From positions 124,001 through 188,000 of the forward strand of contig DVMQ01000017.1 in assembly GCA_018714895.1 (NCBI GenBank): a stretch of DNA of 64,000 nt. Direction: 5' to 3'. Shown in pieces: positions 46,390-53,796 of the stretch (positions are counted from its first letter, which is position 1; every line of letters begins with the position of its first letter). Both the position numbers and the translations under genes were made by a program. The notes beneath the pieces were generated by a model. That model was not told the DNA's origin. It ran no database searches and saw nothing but the letters and a program-made list of their open reading frames with translations. The DNA comes from Coprovicinus avistercoris. Lineage in GTDB: Bacteria > Actinomycetota > Coriobacteriia > Coriobacteriales > Atopobiaceae.

Positions 46390-47226
46390 TCAAACATGGC
46401 TTACGTGTGTCTTGCCAGGAAGGGTGGCCTCCATACTTCCAGAACGAAAGCCCTTAAGATCACACGTTACAAACGTAAACCCAAGCTGAGAGAGATGCTG
46501 AGCAACAGTCGAATAGAGCTCATTTTCAAACAGGCGAGCCGTTTCTTCCGGAAGCAGTTCTATACGCGCCAGTGTCTGTCCATGCCCAAGCTGATGGACT
46601 CGTACACGTACCTGAGAAAATCCTACGTTATGAAGGAAAGTCTCTGCTTTGTCAACGCGCTCAAGGCCTTCTCTGTCGATATGCTCTCCAAAGGCAAAAC
46701 GTGAAGAAAGACAAGCTGAGGATGGCTTATTCCAACATGAGATGTTGAGGTCATGTGCAAGTTGTCGCACGTCAGCCTTATGGAGCCCCGCTTCAGCGAG
46801 AGGACTTGCAATAGTGAGCTCTTGTACGGCGCGAAGTCCGGGACGCCAGCAATTCAAATCGTCTGCATTCGATCCTTCTATAAGGCAAGCATCATGTTCA
46901 CGAGCAATAGAAACAAGCTTGCCCATAAGCGCTTTTTTGCAGAGATAACAACGTTCAGGCGGATTATCTGCAAAACCTGGAATATCAAATTCGTTTATCT
47001 CTACGACAATATGTTTAATGGTGCGTTCAGAGCAAAAGGTTTCTTGGTAGGACGCATCGTGTGAGGGCGTTGAGTGCAGGCGAGCACTTATCGCAAGAGC
47101 CTTATCGCCGAGTGTGCGATGGGCAATTTCGAGAAGCAACGCCGAATCAACACCACCAGAAAAAGCAACTGCAACTTTGCCGAGCTTTTGAATACGTGAC
47201 GTGAGTTTTTCTAGCGAATCATTCAA
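46390..47226 (-). CDS. larE: LarE-family ATP-dependent sulfur transferase (PP-loop)
   Basis: A 278-residue PP-loop protein of the LarE family, which supplies sulfur for the nickel-pincer nucleotide cofactor of lactate racemase-type enzymes. It has the pyrophosphate loop SGGVDS (23-28). Cysteines 93, 96 and 172 form a CxxC plus C set (ERCYLCK, SSACLSSRF). That set matches the three-Cys LarE group, which carries an iron-sulfur cluster to shuttle sulfide, unlike single-Cys sacrificial LarE. Start is TTG behind GAGGAG. larB, larC and larA are not in the window, so the role in nickel cofactor synthesis is inferred from the family. Confidence 0.88.
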   Translation of the reverse strand: MNDSLEKLTSRIQKLGKVAVAFSGGVDSALLLEIAHRTLGDKALAISARLHSTPSHDASYQETFCSERTIKHIVVEINEFDIPGFADNPPERCYLCKKALMGKLVSIAREHDACLIEGSNADDLNCWRPGLRAVQELTIASPLAEAGLHKADVRQLAHDLNISCWNKPSSACLSSRFAFGEHIDREGLERVDKAETFLHNVGFSQVRVRVHQLGHGQTLARIELLPEETARLFENELYSTVAQHLSQLGFTFVTCDLKGFRSGSMEATLPGKTHVSHV

Positions 47227-47344
47227 ACTAATCTCCTCACCCTATACCGCATATCTAAAACAAGGAAGCTCTCAATTGCAACTGCTGCGTATATGACATT
47301 GTGCTTCGAAAATGCACTTCTCGGTACGTGTCAGGAATCCCATG

Positions 47345-47365
47345 CTTATCCTATTTTGGGATAAG
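47345..47365. promoter_or_regulatory. Operator-like repeat before the XRE gene
   Basis: CTTATCC and GGATAAG form seven-base arms around TATTTTG, 27 bases before the ATG at 47392. Position fits autoregulation by the small XRE protein. Confidence 0.45.
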
Positions 47366-47391
47366 CCCTAGAGACAGGCGAGACTTCCTGC

Positions 47392-47706
47392 ATGGATATC
47401 GAGCTTAACAGGATCATGGGCGAAAATTTACGCACTATCCGTATAGGACAGGGTGTAACTCAGGTCGAGCTAGCGCGTCGGCTTCATACCCCACAATCTT
47501 TTGTAAGCAAGATTGAATCTGGAGAGCGGGCGCTCAAGCTATATGAAGTGTATTGGTATGCCGAGGCGCTGGAAATTCCCGTGGATGAGCTTGTCCGGAG
47601 AACAAGCAATGGAGTCTGCCGTCGCCCTTGTCAGCCCGTGCAGCGTCCATCCCAAGAATATATTTCTCCCCATGAAAAAGATTTGCGCAAAAACAAGAGC
47701 GCGTAG
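47392..47706 (+). CDS. XRE-family helix-turn-helix regulator
   Basis: A 104-residue protein with an XRE/Cro-type DNA-binding domain (residues about 9-65): GENLRTIRIGQGVTQVELA is the first part and TPQSFVSKIESGERAL the recognition helix. A basic, Pro-rich tail follows. It is probably a repressor. The inverted repeat at 47345 may be its own site. No toxin or prophage gene is linked. The leftward kinase gene converges on it. Confidence 0.85.
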   Translation: MDIELNRIMGENLRTIRIGQGVTQVELARRLHTPQSFVSKIESGERALKLYEVYWYAEALEIPVDELVRRTSNGVCRRPCQPVQRPSQEYISPHEKDLRKNKSA

Positions 47707-47725
47707 ATAAGAAATAAGCAGTAAG

Positions 47726-47754
47726 AAAAAGGCCAGAAGCATATGCTTCTGGCC
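47726..47754 (-). terminator. Rho-independent terminator of the leftward kinase gene
   Basis: GGCCAGAAGCAT and ATGCTTCTGGCC form a perfect 24-base palindrome, followed on the minus strand by TTTTT (47730-47726). It ends the PfkB gene transcript and may also stop rightward transcription less well. Confidence 0.88.
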
Positions 47755-47782
47755 CGAACAAATTACCTGTTCGCAGGAGCGA

Positions 47783-48568
47783 TTACCAAGCACCCGAATA
47801 ACCAAGGGTTACTGCGGAGCTTTCAGCACCCATCTTCATGCAAGTCGGGATATCCTGCTCTTCAAGAATGCCCTTGATAAAGCCGGCAATGAAGGAGTCG
47901 CCTGCGCCCATGGTGTCAACTACTTCACACTTGACAATATCGCCCTTGTAGAAGTCGGTACCATCAAAAGCGAGGCTGCCATTTTCACCAAGCGTAACGA
48001 CAACTACCTTGGGGCCCTTGGATTGAATATCGCGCATATAGGTGCGAACCTGCTCGTTATCGTCGCTCTCAAGGCCGAAGAAGGCGTAATCAACATAGGG
48101 GACCGTCTCAAGCACCATGGGGTCTTGCGGCTGATCGGAGAAGTCGAATACGACAGGTACGCCAGCAGCGTGAACAGCAGGCATAGCCTTATCTGCATGA
48201 CCCCAAATGCCGCTTACGACAAGGTCATGCTCGCAGAAGAACTTGACGTCGTCATCTGTAGGAGCAAAATCTTCCATGACACCTTCGATGTAGTCACCGA
48301 AAACGCGGTTGCCATTGACAATCTCTACCTTGGTGATAGCGGTAGAACCCTCGTCAACATGAACATGGCTTGTATCGATGCCTTTGCCATTAAGAGCATC
48401 CACCATGAAGCTACCATAGGAATCGGTGCCCACGGCGCCGGTGTAGGAAGCATCTACGCCCATGCGACGAAGATAAACAGCAACGTTTACAGGGTTGCCG
48501 CCAGGGTATTGCTTGCCCTCCTTCTCATAGACGTCCAAGCAGTTATCGCCAACAGCTGCAACCTTCAT
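47783..48568 (-). CDS. PfkB-family sugar kinase, fructoselysine-6-kinase-like
   Basis: A 261-residue ribokinase-fold kinase. The sugar-binding start is MKVAAVGDNCLDVY and YPGGNPVNVAVYL. The ATP/anion-hole motif near the C-terminus is DTMGAGDSFIAGF with the catalytic Asp. Length and layout fit the FrlD group that phosphorylates Amadori products such as fructoselysine at O6. The ATG was chosen because GAGGGGAG lies nine bases upstream; a GTG two codons earlier leaves no ribosome site. It is transcribed away from a second PfkB gene, with an operator-like palindrome in its promoter. The exact glycated substrate is not readable. Confidence 0.88.
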   Translation of the reverse strand: MKVAAVGDNCLDVYEKEGKQYPGGNPVNVAVYLRRMGVDASYTGAVGTDSYGSFMVDALNGKGIDTSHVHVDEGSTAITKVEIVNGNRVFGDYIEGVMEDFAPTDDDVKFFCEHDLVVSGIWGHADKAMPAVHAAGVPVVFDFSDQPQDPMVLETVPYVDYAFFGLESDDNEQVRTYMRDIQSKGPKVVVVTLGENGSLAFDGTDFYKGDIVKCEVVDTMGAGDSFIAGFIKGILEEQDIPTCMKMGAESSAVTLGYSGAW

Positions 48569-48622
48569 GAGCACTCCCCTCGCTGAGTCGCCGTTCGTTC
48601 ACCAGCAGGTTTACGAACTATT

Positions 48623-48636
48623 CTTATATGTATAAG
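48623..48636. promoter_or_regulatory. Operator-like palindrome on the leftward kinase promoter
   Basis: CTTATA-TG-TATAAG covers the -10 (TATACA on the minus strand). The A/T-rich TTATAnnTATAA form resembles GntR/UTRA regulator sites, and two such regulators are encoded at 52273 and 53010. Confidence 0.6.
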
Positions 48637-48984
48637 TTAGTTATCATCCTAGGCCAATTACTGAATTTTTTTCAGAAAATAGTAAAGATGAGCCATTCGA
48701 GAGATGAACGGTAGCTTTTTTCGCGTAATCGGTCATTTTCGCCAAGGGAAGAATACCGCTTAAAAAATCTCTTGAATGCCGGGTTGCCAATCTCTTTTGC
48801 ATACCGTTAATTATCCCCAAACAACTGCGAAAATGTGGGAATAGGAACAGAGATGCTCACCACTTTCATACCAGTTTTCGGGTGAACGGATGAGTTTTAG
48901 CCGTGAGGGGTCAAATAACAAATGTGGTCCCTGAAGGCGTGAGAACACAATAAGATGAGTATATGAGTTAAGCGGTTTCCCATA

Positions 48985-49000
48985 CCAGTTATACAACTGG
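48985..49000. promoter_or_regulatory. Operator-like palindrome before the rightward kinase gene
   Basis: CCAGTT-ATAC-AACTGG, a perfect palindrome 36 bases before the ATG at 49036. Its core GTTATACAAC differs by one base from the core GTTATATAAC of the palindrome before the deglycase gene (57482). Confidence 0.6.
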
Positions 49001-49035
49001 GGCCGCATTGAAATCTGGGATAGAGAGGAAACGCT

Positions 49036-49845
49036 ATGGCCAAAAAGGCAGCCTGCATCGGTGATAACTGCATTGATTATTATCGTAATCTCGACCGTCA
49101 GTATCCGACTGGAAACGCTGTAGATACTGCCGTTAATATGCATAAACTTGGTGTTCCAACTGCGATTATTTCTACTACAGGTTCAGATGACAACGGTAAG
49201 TGGATGATTGATTCCCTCAAGAAGGAGGGTCTTGATATTTCGCACCTTAAGGTAGCGGAGGGCCAGACAGCCATCACCTATATGGATCTCGATGGCCTTG
49301 ATCGCGTGCATGGTGAGTATGAAGAGGGTGTTCTCGAGAACATTGTCTTCGATGAGGAAGATGTTCGTTTTGCTTGCGAGCATGATATTGTTCACACCGC
49401 TCTGTGGGGAAATGCCGAGAAAGTTCTTCCGGCAATTCATGATTCCGGCACGCTCGTAAGCTTTGATTATTGCGACCGTTTGGATCATCCTCTCATTGAA
49501 GAGACTATCGGCTGCGTCGATTACGGCTTCTTCTCCTATCACGGCGAGAAGGACGATCCCTTCATTCGTGAGTTTTTGCAGGATAAGGTTGCTCGTGGCA
49601 TGAAGGTTGCCACTGCAACATTTGGTGAGAAGGGCAGCCTGTCCTGGGATGGCGAGCGTTTCTGGGATGGCGGCATCTATCCTTGCGAGAAGCTCGTTAA
49701 TACCGTTGGCGCAGGCGACTCTTTCATTGCTGGCTTCCTTGTAGGTGTTCTTGCTGGCGATTCAATTGATAAGTGCCTTGACCGTGGTGCCAAGATTTCT
49801 TCAGAGGTAATTGGTGTGTTTGAGCCTTGGGTAGTCGAGGAATAG
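49036..49845 (+). CDS. PfkB-family kinase, diverged FrlD-like paralogue
   Basis: A 269-residue ribokinase-fold protein clearly related to the leftward kinase (CIGDNCIDYY start, VGAGDSFIAGF with Asp228 at the end). The first substrate motif is changed. Where the sibling has YPGGNPVNVAV, this one reads YPTGNAVDTAVN, losing one of the two Gly and altering the Asn/Asp positions that contact the sugar. It may therefore phosphorylate a different substrate. It heads a rightward operon with the isomerase, the amidohydrolase-like protein and YjbQ. It follows the palindrome at 48985 and AGAGAGG. Confidence 0.86.
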   Translation: MAKKAACIGDNCIDYYRNLDRQYPTGNAVDTAVNMHKLGVPTAIISTTGSDDNGKWMIDSLKKEGLDISHLKVAEGQTAITYMDLDGLDRVHGEYEEGVLENIVFDEEDVRFACEHDIVHTALWGNAEKVLPAIHDSGTLVSFDYCDRLDHPLIEETIGCVDYGFFSYHGEKDDPFIREFLQDKVARGMKVATATFGEKGSLSWDGERFWDGGIYPCEKLVNTVGAGDSFIAGFLVGVLAGDSIDKCLDRGAKISSEVIGVFEPWVVEE

Positions 49846-49856
49846 CCACCCCCTCA

Positions 49857-49890
49857 CCCCACTCCGTATGCTTTCTCATACGGAGTGGGG
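49857..49890 (+). other. Long intercistronic hairpin without T-run
   Basis: CCCCACTCCGTATG and CATACGGAGTGGGG form a perfect 14-base stem around CTTTCT between the kinase and isomerase genes. The following CACTATAG is not T-rich, so it more likely stabilises or processes the mRNA, or acts as a partial terminator. Confidence 0.6.
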
Positions 49891-49976
49891 CACTATAGCA
49901 AGACCGAACAAAGAGAGCTTTGTTCGTCAAATGTACGGTAGAAAAGCTGCACGAAGAGAAAGAAAGGGTTGATCGT

Positions 49977-50801
49977 ATGTTCAAAATTGGTATGTTCACT
50001 TCTGGTTATCAGCGCAACCCGCTAGAGGATATCTTCTGCGACGCCAAGCGCTTTGGCTATGACTACATTGAGCTTTGGGGTGGCCGTCCTCACGCATATG
50101 CTCCCGATTTGGCTGCTGGTGAGATCGACGAGGTTCTTCGTCTGCGCGATAAGTATGGTGTCCCCATCACGGGTTATTGCCCAGAGCACAACGGCTATCC
50201 CTACAACTTCATGATTGGCTCTGAGCGTCAGCGCGAAGATGCAGTCCGTTATCTGAAGCTCTGCCTCGATCAGGCCAAGGCTCTCGGCTCCGATTACATG
50301 CTTATCTCACCTGCACATGCCGGTTATGAGGCAACCTATGCCGAGATTCATGACCGTCTGTATCGCACCTGCGAAGAGCTTGCTAAGCATGCTGAGAACG
50401 TAGGCGTGCACATTGTAGTTGAGCCGCTTACCCCCGAGGAGTCCAACGCCTTCAAGAGCGCTAACGATCTTATCGACCTGTTTGAGCATGTTGATTCCGA
50501 TTACCTGCTTGGCATGCTCGATATCGTTCCGCCGTTCCTGCAGCAAGAGCAGATCATGAGCTACTTCTCGAAGCTTGGCGATAAGCTCTATCACCTGCAC
50601 ATCATTGATTCCAACGGCACGGATGCTTCCCATGTCATGCCGGGCGAGGGCGTACTGCCTATGCCTGAGCTCCTTCAGGAGATTCGTGATTCCGGCTACA
50701 ACCGTACTGCAACTATCGAGCTGGTTCTTGGCTACATTAACGAGCCGCGTCTCTATGCCAAGCGTGCCATTAACAACGTGCGTGCTATGCTCGCGGAGTA
50801 G
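49977..50801 (+). CDS. FrlC-like sugar isomerase/epimerase (TIM barrel)
   Basis: A 274-residue AP endonuclease/xylose-isomerase-like TIM barrel related to FrlC (fructoselysine 3-epimerase). Metal-binding acidic and His residues expected for the family are present, with Glu in VVEPLTPEESN, Asp in GMLDIVPPF, His in YHLHIID and Glu in TATIELV. FrlC interconverts fructoselysine and psicoselysine, so this enzyme may widen the set of Amadori epimers used. The ATG at 49977 follows AGAAAGGG. An upstream reading would pass through the leader and is rejected. It lies between a PfkB kinase and the amidohydrolase-like gene. Confidence 0.86.
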   Translation: MFKIGMFTSGYQRNPLEDIFCDAKRFGYDYIELWGGRPHAYAPDLAAGEIDEVLRLRDKYGVPITGYCPEHNGYPYNFMIGSERQREDAVRYLKLCLDQAKALGSDYMLISPAHAGYEATYAEIHDRLYRTCEELAKHAENVGVHIVVEPLTPEESNAFKSANDLIDLFEHVDSDYLLGMLDIVPPFLQQEQIMSYFSKLGDKLYHLHIIDSNGTDASHVMPGEGVLPMPELLQEIRDSGYNRTATIELVLGYINEPRLYAKRAINNVRAMLAE

Positions 50802-50821
50802 TACCGCACCGGGGAGTTCAT

Positions 50822-51679
50822 ATGTTCATTGATGTACATGTAAATCCGGCATTTTATGAGCTCATAAATGCTGATGAGTCGCTTGAAGATATGCGACATG
50901 AGGTGCTAAATGTTCACAAAAATGGCACCGCAAAGCTCGAGCATATCTTCAACCAGATGAGACTTGCTGGCCTGGATAAGATGTGCTTGCTTGCGCGCGA
51001 CTATTCAGTATGTGCCGGTTGTGTCCCTGTATCAAATGAAGAGATTCGTACAATTGTCGACGCAGCACCCGATCGCTTTATCGGTTTTGCAAGTGTCGAT
51101 CCAGCGGATCCTGCAGCGCCTGAAAAGCTTGAGCGTGCGTTTACAGATCTTGGCATGAAAGCCCTTGCTCTGTATCCGCCGCGCCAGCGTTTCTATCCTA
51201 TGGATGATGCTGTGCAACCGCTTTATGACATTTGCGAGCGCTACAACCGTCCGGTGTATTTCAGCGCTGGTATGTCATGGGAACCGCATACGCTTGCAAA
51301 ATACGGGCGTCCGGTTGAGTTTGAAGAGCTTGCAGAGACAAGACCGAATCTTCGCTTCTGCATTGGCCGCTTTGGCTGGCCTTGGGTAGAAGAAGCCGCC
51401 ATGGTAATGGTTAAGCATTCCAATGTGTATGCCGATACAGGTCTTCTGTACTTCGATTGCGCGCAGGAGTTCTTTACCCGTTTGTTCACTCAAGAAATTC
51501 CTATGACATGGATCGATCGCAGCCTTCGTCATCAGGTTATGTTTGGTAGTGGACAGCCGCGTTTCGAGCAGATTCGTATGGCACACGCTCTGGATAATCT
51601 TGGCCTTCGTGAGAGCACCGTCGAGCTCATCAAGGGGCAGAACGCAATTGACTTCCTCGGCGGACTTGAGGAGGGCTAG
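50822..51679 (+). CDS. Amidohydrolase-2-fold protein lacking canonical metal ligands
   Basis: A 285-residue TIM-barrel protein with amidohydrolase-2 layout. The usual DxHxHP start is DVHVNP, the HxGxPW segment reads RFGWPW after CIG (His replaced by Arg), and the terminal GSDxP reads GSGQP. So at least three metal-binding positions are substituted. Either it works without a metal, binds a different one, or is non-catalytic. It begins 20 bases after the isomerase gene with GGGGAG and is followed three bases later by yjbQ. A hydrolytic step on glycated amines would suit the context but is not supported by the residues. Confidence 0.8.
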   Translation: MFIDVHVNPAFYELINADESLEDMRHEVLNVHKNGTAKLEHIFNQMRLAGLDKMCLLARDYSVCAGCVPVSNEEIRTIVDAAPDRFIGFASVDPADPAAPEKLERAFTDLGMKALALYPPRQRFYPMDDAVQPLYDICERYNRPVYFSAGMSWEPHTLAKYGRPVEFEELAETRPNLRFCIGRFGWPWVEEAAMVMVKHSNVYADTGLLYFDCAQEFFTRLFTQEIPMTWIDRSLRHQVMFGSGQPRFEQIRMAHALDNLGLRESTVELIKGQNAIDFLGGLEEG

Positions 51680-51682
51680 ACC

Positions 51683-52111
51683 ATGGTCTATACAACAACG
51701 TTCACGCTTCTGACGAGCGAGTATAACCAGTACATTCTCATTACCGATAAGCTTGAGCAGATCGTAGCTGAGAGCGGTATTAAGGACGGTATGGTAACTG
51801 CTATCTCTAAGCACACGACTGCCGGCATTACAACCAATGAGGCGCTCGAATGTCTCGAGAGTGACATCAGTGTCTTCCTTGGTCGCCTTGTTCCAGAGGA
51901 TTGGCCGTATGCGCATGCTCGCATGCTTAAGGATTACGGCTCAACAGCTGGCAACCCAACAGGACATCTCAAGGCACTTCTTACGGGAAATCACACGCAT
52001 TTTCCAGTACATGATGGAAAAGTTGTCCGTGGTGGTGCACAAGAAGTCTACTTCTGTGAGTTTGACGGCCCCTCCGAGAGAACAATCCTTGTTCAGGTAA
52101 TGGGGGAGTAG
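51683..52111 (+). CDS. YjbQ family protein (UPF0047)
   Basis: A 142-residue protein of the YjbQ family, a small beta-sandwich group whose in vivo reaction is not settled; thiamine-phosphate synthase activity has been reported for some members. Family residues are present: SKHTTAGITTNEAL, YAHARMLKDYG, NPTGHLKALL, FPVHDGKVVRGGAQEVYFCEFDGP. Genes of this family are usually scattered, and here it is embedded in a sugar/amine operon, three bases after the amidohydrolase-like gene. That placement suggests a small-molecule role in the pathway. Confidence 0.9.
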   Translation: MVYTTTFTLLTSEYNQYILITDKLEQIVAESGIKDGMVTAISKHTTAGITTNEALECLESDISVFLGRLVPEDWPYAHARMLKDYGSTAGNPTGHLKALLTGNHTHFPVHDGKVVRGGAQEVYFCEFDGPSERTILVQVMGE

Positions 52112-52124
52112 TAACTGGAATTGT

Positions 52125-52152
52125 ATGGTCTCCTCAGTTTTGAGGAGACCAT
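52125..52152 (+). terminator. Hairpin after yjbQ
   Basis: ATGGTCTCCTCA and TGAGGAGACCAT form a perfect 12-base stem around GTTT, 13 bases after the yjbQ stop. No T-run follows. It probably ends or attenuates the operon. Confidence 0.55.
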
Positions 52153-52189
52153 ATTGGTCTACCGAGTTTCGATAATTTAATGCCACTCA

Positions 52190-52260
52190 AATAATTGCCC
52201 GCATAAACGAGGCCAAAATTGAGAAGACTAAATTGGTCGAGCGGTTTATCAGCAATTATT
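52190..52260 (+). promoter_or_regulatory. Structured leader before the first GntR gene
   Basis: AATAATTGC (52190-52198) pairs with GCAATTATT (52252-52260), and ATAAAC (52203-52208) with GTTTAT (52244-52249), with a further CCAA/TTGG stem inside. The whole folds into one long hairpin that ends three bases before the AGAGG ribosome site of the gene at 52273. It may be an attenuator or a double-stranded operator region. Confidence 0.4.
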
Positions 52261-52272
52261 ACAGAGGCAGAG

Positions 52273-53007
52273 ATGAAGAGAAGACATCCCATGAGTTCAC
52301 GCGACCATGCCACAGAACTTGTCGAGAGCTATATTCTCGACATGGGTCTCAGACCAGGGGACCGCCTACCCTCGGAACGCGACATGTGTCGCATGTGGGA
52401 CCTCAATAGAACTACACTCCGAAACGCTATTCAGCGTCTCGTTTCAGATGGTGTTTTGTACTGTCGTATGGGCTCGGGAACCTACGTGGCTCAGCCGAAG
52501 CTTGTACGCAATCTACAAGACGTGAAGGGTTTTAGTGAGGCTGTACGAGAGACGGGTCGTACGCCGGGAGCGCGATTGGTGTACTGCCGGCAATGTGAGG
52601 CAGACAAAGCAATAACAAAGCGGTTGCATGTGTCGCTTGGCTCGCCCGTTGTTGAACTTTGTCGTGTTCGTACTATCGACGGTGTGCCTGTAGCAATGGA
52701 AACAACCTGTCTGAACGAACATCTTTTCCCAGATATTGAACGCTACGATTTTTCGCGTGTATCGCTTTTTGACGTTATTCGCGATGAATACCATATACAG
52801 GTCTGTAGCGGACAAGAGCGCATTAGCATTACAACGCTCGATGAGCGTGAAGCACATCTTCTGGATTATCCAGAAGGAACGCCGGTATTTTTCCAGTCGG
52901 GCATTATCTATGATGAGAAAAATGAGCCGGTTGAATATTTCAAGAATATTGTGCTTTCAGACCACATTCGCTTTGCGAGCGAGTTGAGAAGCGAGGTGGA
53001 AGAATAG
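52273..53007 (+). CDS. GntR/HutC-family (UTRA) transcriptional regulator 1
   Basis: A 244-residue FrlR-like regulator. It has a GntR winged helix (residues about 7-75: LRPGDRLPSERDMCRMWDLNRTTLRNAI) and a UTRA effector domain (about 90-235) that normally senses a phosphorylated sugar or amine. The ATG follows AGAGG; an alternative start is ATG 52291. It lies behind a structured leader and is followed two bases later by a second regulator of the same family. Both probably control the adjacent fructosamine genes through the palindromes at 48623, 48985 and 57482. Confidence 0.9.
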   Translation: MKRRHPMSSRDHATELVESYILDMGLRPGDRLPSERDMCRMWDLNRTTLRNAIQRLVSDGVLYCRMGSGTYVAQPKLVRNLQDVKGFSEAVRETGRTPGARLVYCRQCEADKAITKRLHVSLGSPVVELCRVRTIDGVPVAMETTCLNEHLFPDIERYDFSRVSLFDVIRDEYHIQVCSGQERISITTLDEREAHLLDYPEGTPVFFQSGIIYDEKNEPVEYFKNIVLSDHIRFASELRSEVEE

Positions 53008-53009
53008 CC

Positions 53010-53738
53010 ATGGTTGAGATTGACTACCGGTCCCCTATATATCTTCAATTGCGTGAAGTGGTGCGTACAAAAATTGAGGATGGAGATTCTCCGCCGGGAA
53101 CCGCTATTCCGTCGGAAAATGAACTTGCAAAGACATACGGTGTTAATCGTCTGACTGTTCGAAATGCTATTGATGCGCTGGTAGAAGAAGGTCTCCTGCG
53201 GCGTGTTCAAGGCAAGGGCGCCTTTGTTGTGGGCGATCTTATCGAGCGTGATCTCGATAGTCTGCAAGGTTTTCGTCAGACTATTCGCGAACGTCACGTA
53301 GAGCCTGCAACACGCGTGCTCTCGAAAAGCGTTCGTCAGGCGGGTGCAAAATATGCCAAGATTTTTAATATCTCACCTGATGAACAAATCTTTTATATCA
53401 AGCGTCTTAACACTGCAGATGGTGAGCCTATTGCCATTGAGCACACCTATATACCATGTCGCAAAGTTCCCAAATTAAATGGTATCGATCTTGGTGTCTT
53501 TACCCTTTATGAGGTGTATGGGTTTTATGGCGTAAGCCCTGTACGTGCATGGCAAACGCTCGATCTCGTTCGTTTGGAAGCGCGTGATGCACGCATGTTA
53601 GGCATTGAGCCCGGACATACTGTCATGCTCTTTACCTGCACAAGCTATGATGCCGCAGACGAGGTGGTGGAGTTTACACGCTCTTATACCCGCGGCGATA
53701 AATGCAGTTTTACTGTTCGCAATGGCGAATGGAATTAG
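53010..53738 (+). CDS. GntR/HutC-family (UTRA) transcriptional regulator 2
   Basis: A 242-residue regulator of the same build as its neighbour: GntR winged helix (TAIPSENELAKTYGVNRLTVRNAI near residues 31-56) and UTRA domain. Sequence identity between the two is limited, so they probably sense different effectors or bind different operators. It begins two bases beyond the stop of regulator 1 and is followed by the FGGY kinase gene, which is a likely target. Confidence 0.9.
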   Translation: MVEIDYRSPIYLQLREVVRTKIEDGDSPPGTAIPSENELAKTYGVNRLTVRNAIDALVEEGLLRRVQGKGAFVVGDLIERDLDSLQGFRQTIRERHVEPATRVLSKSVRQAGAKYAKIFNISPDEQIFYIKRLNTADGEPIAIEHTYIPCRKVPKLNGIDLGVFTLYEVYGFYGVSPVRAWQTLDLVRLEARDARMLGIEPGHTVMLFTCTSYDAADEVVEFTRSYTRGDKCSFTVRNGEWN

Positions 53739-53762
53739 ATGATGTAAGCACGGGCGCGAAAC

Positions 53763-53777
53763 GGCGAAGGATTCGCC
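53763..53777. promoter_or_regulatory. Short inverted repeat before the FGGY kinase gene
   Basis: GGCGAA-GGA-TTCGCC, six-base arms, lies 20 bases before the ATG at 53797 and next to its AGAAGGGAG ribosome site. It could be an operator or a small leader hairpin. Confidence 0.35.
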
Positions 53778-53796
53778 ATAACAGAAGGGAGCGCAT

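Larger units (their letters stand above)
48575..49035. other. Divergent control region between two PfkB kinase genes
   Basis: About 460 bases with promoters for both genes. On the minus strand TTGGCC (48657-48652), a 17-base spacer and TATACA (48634-48629) form a good promoter. The palindromes at 48623-48636 and 48985-49000 are listed separately. A partial CCAGTT copy is near 48874. No gene or known riboswitch was seen in the remaining 340 bases, which is a long span for two promoters alone. Confidence 0.5.

Noticed and set aside
47731..47754. Perfect 24-base palindrome as a mobile-element end or attachment site
   Set aside because: It is followed by five T's on the minus strand right after the kinase gene, so it is a terminator. 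No transposase or flanking duplication was seen.
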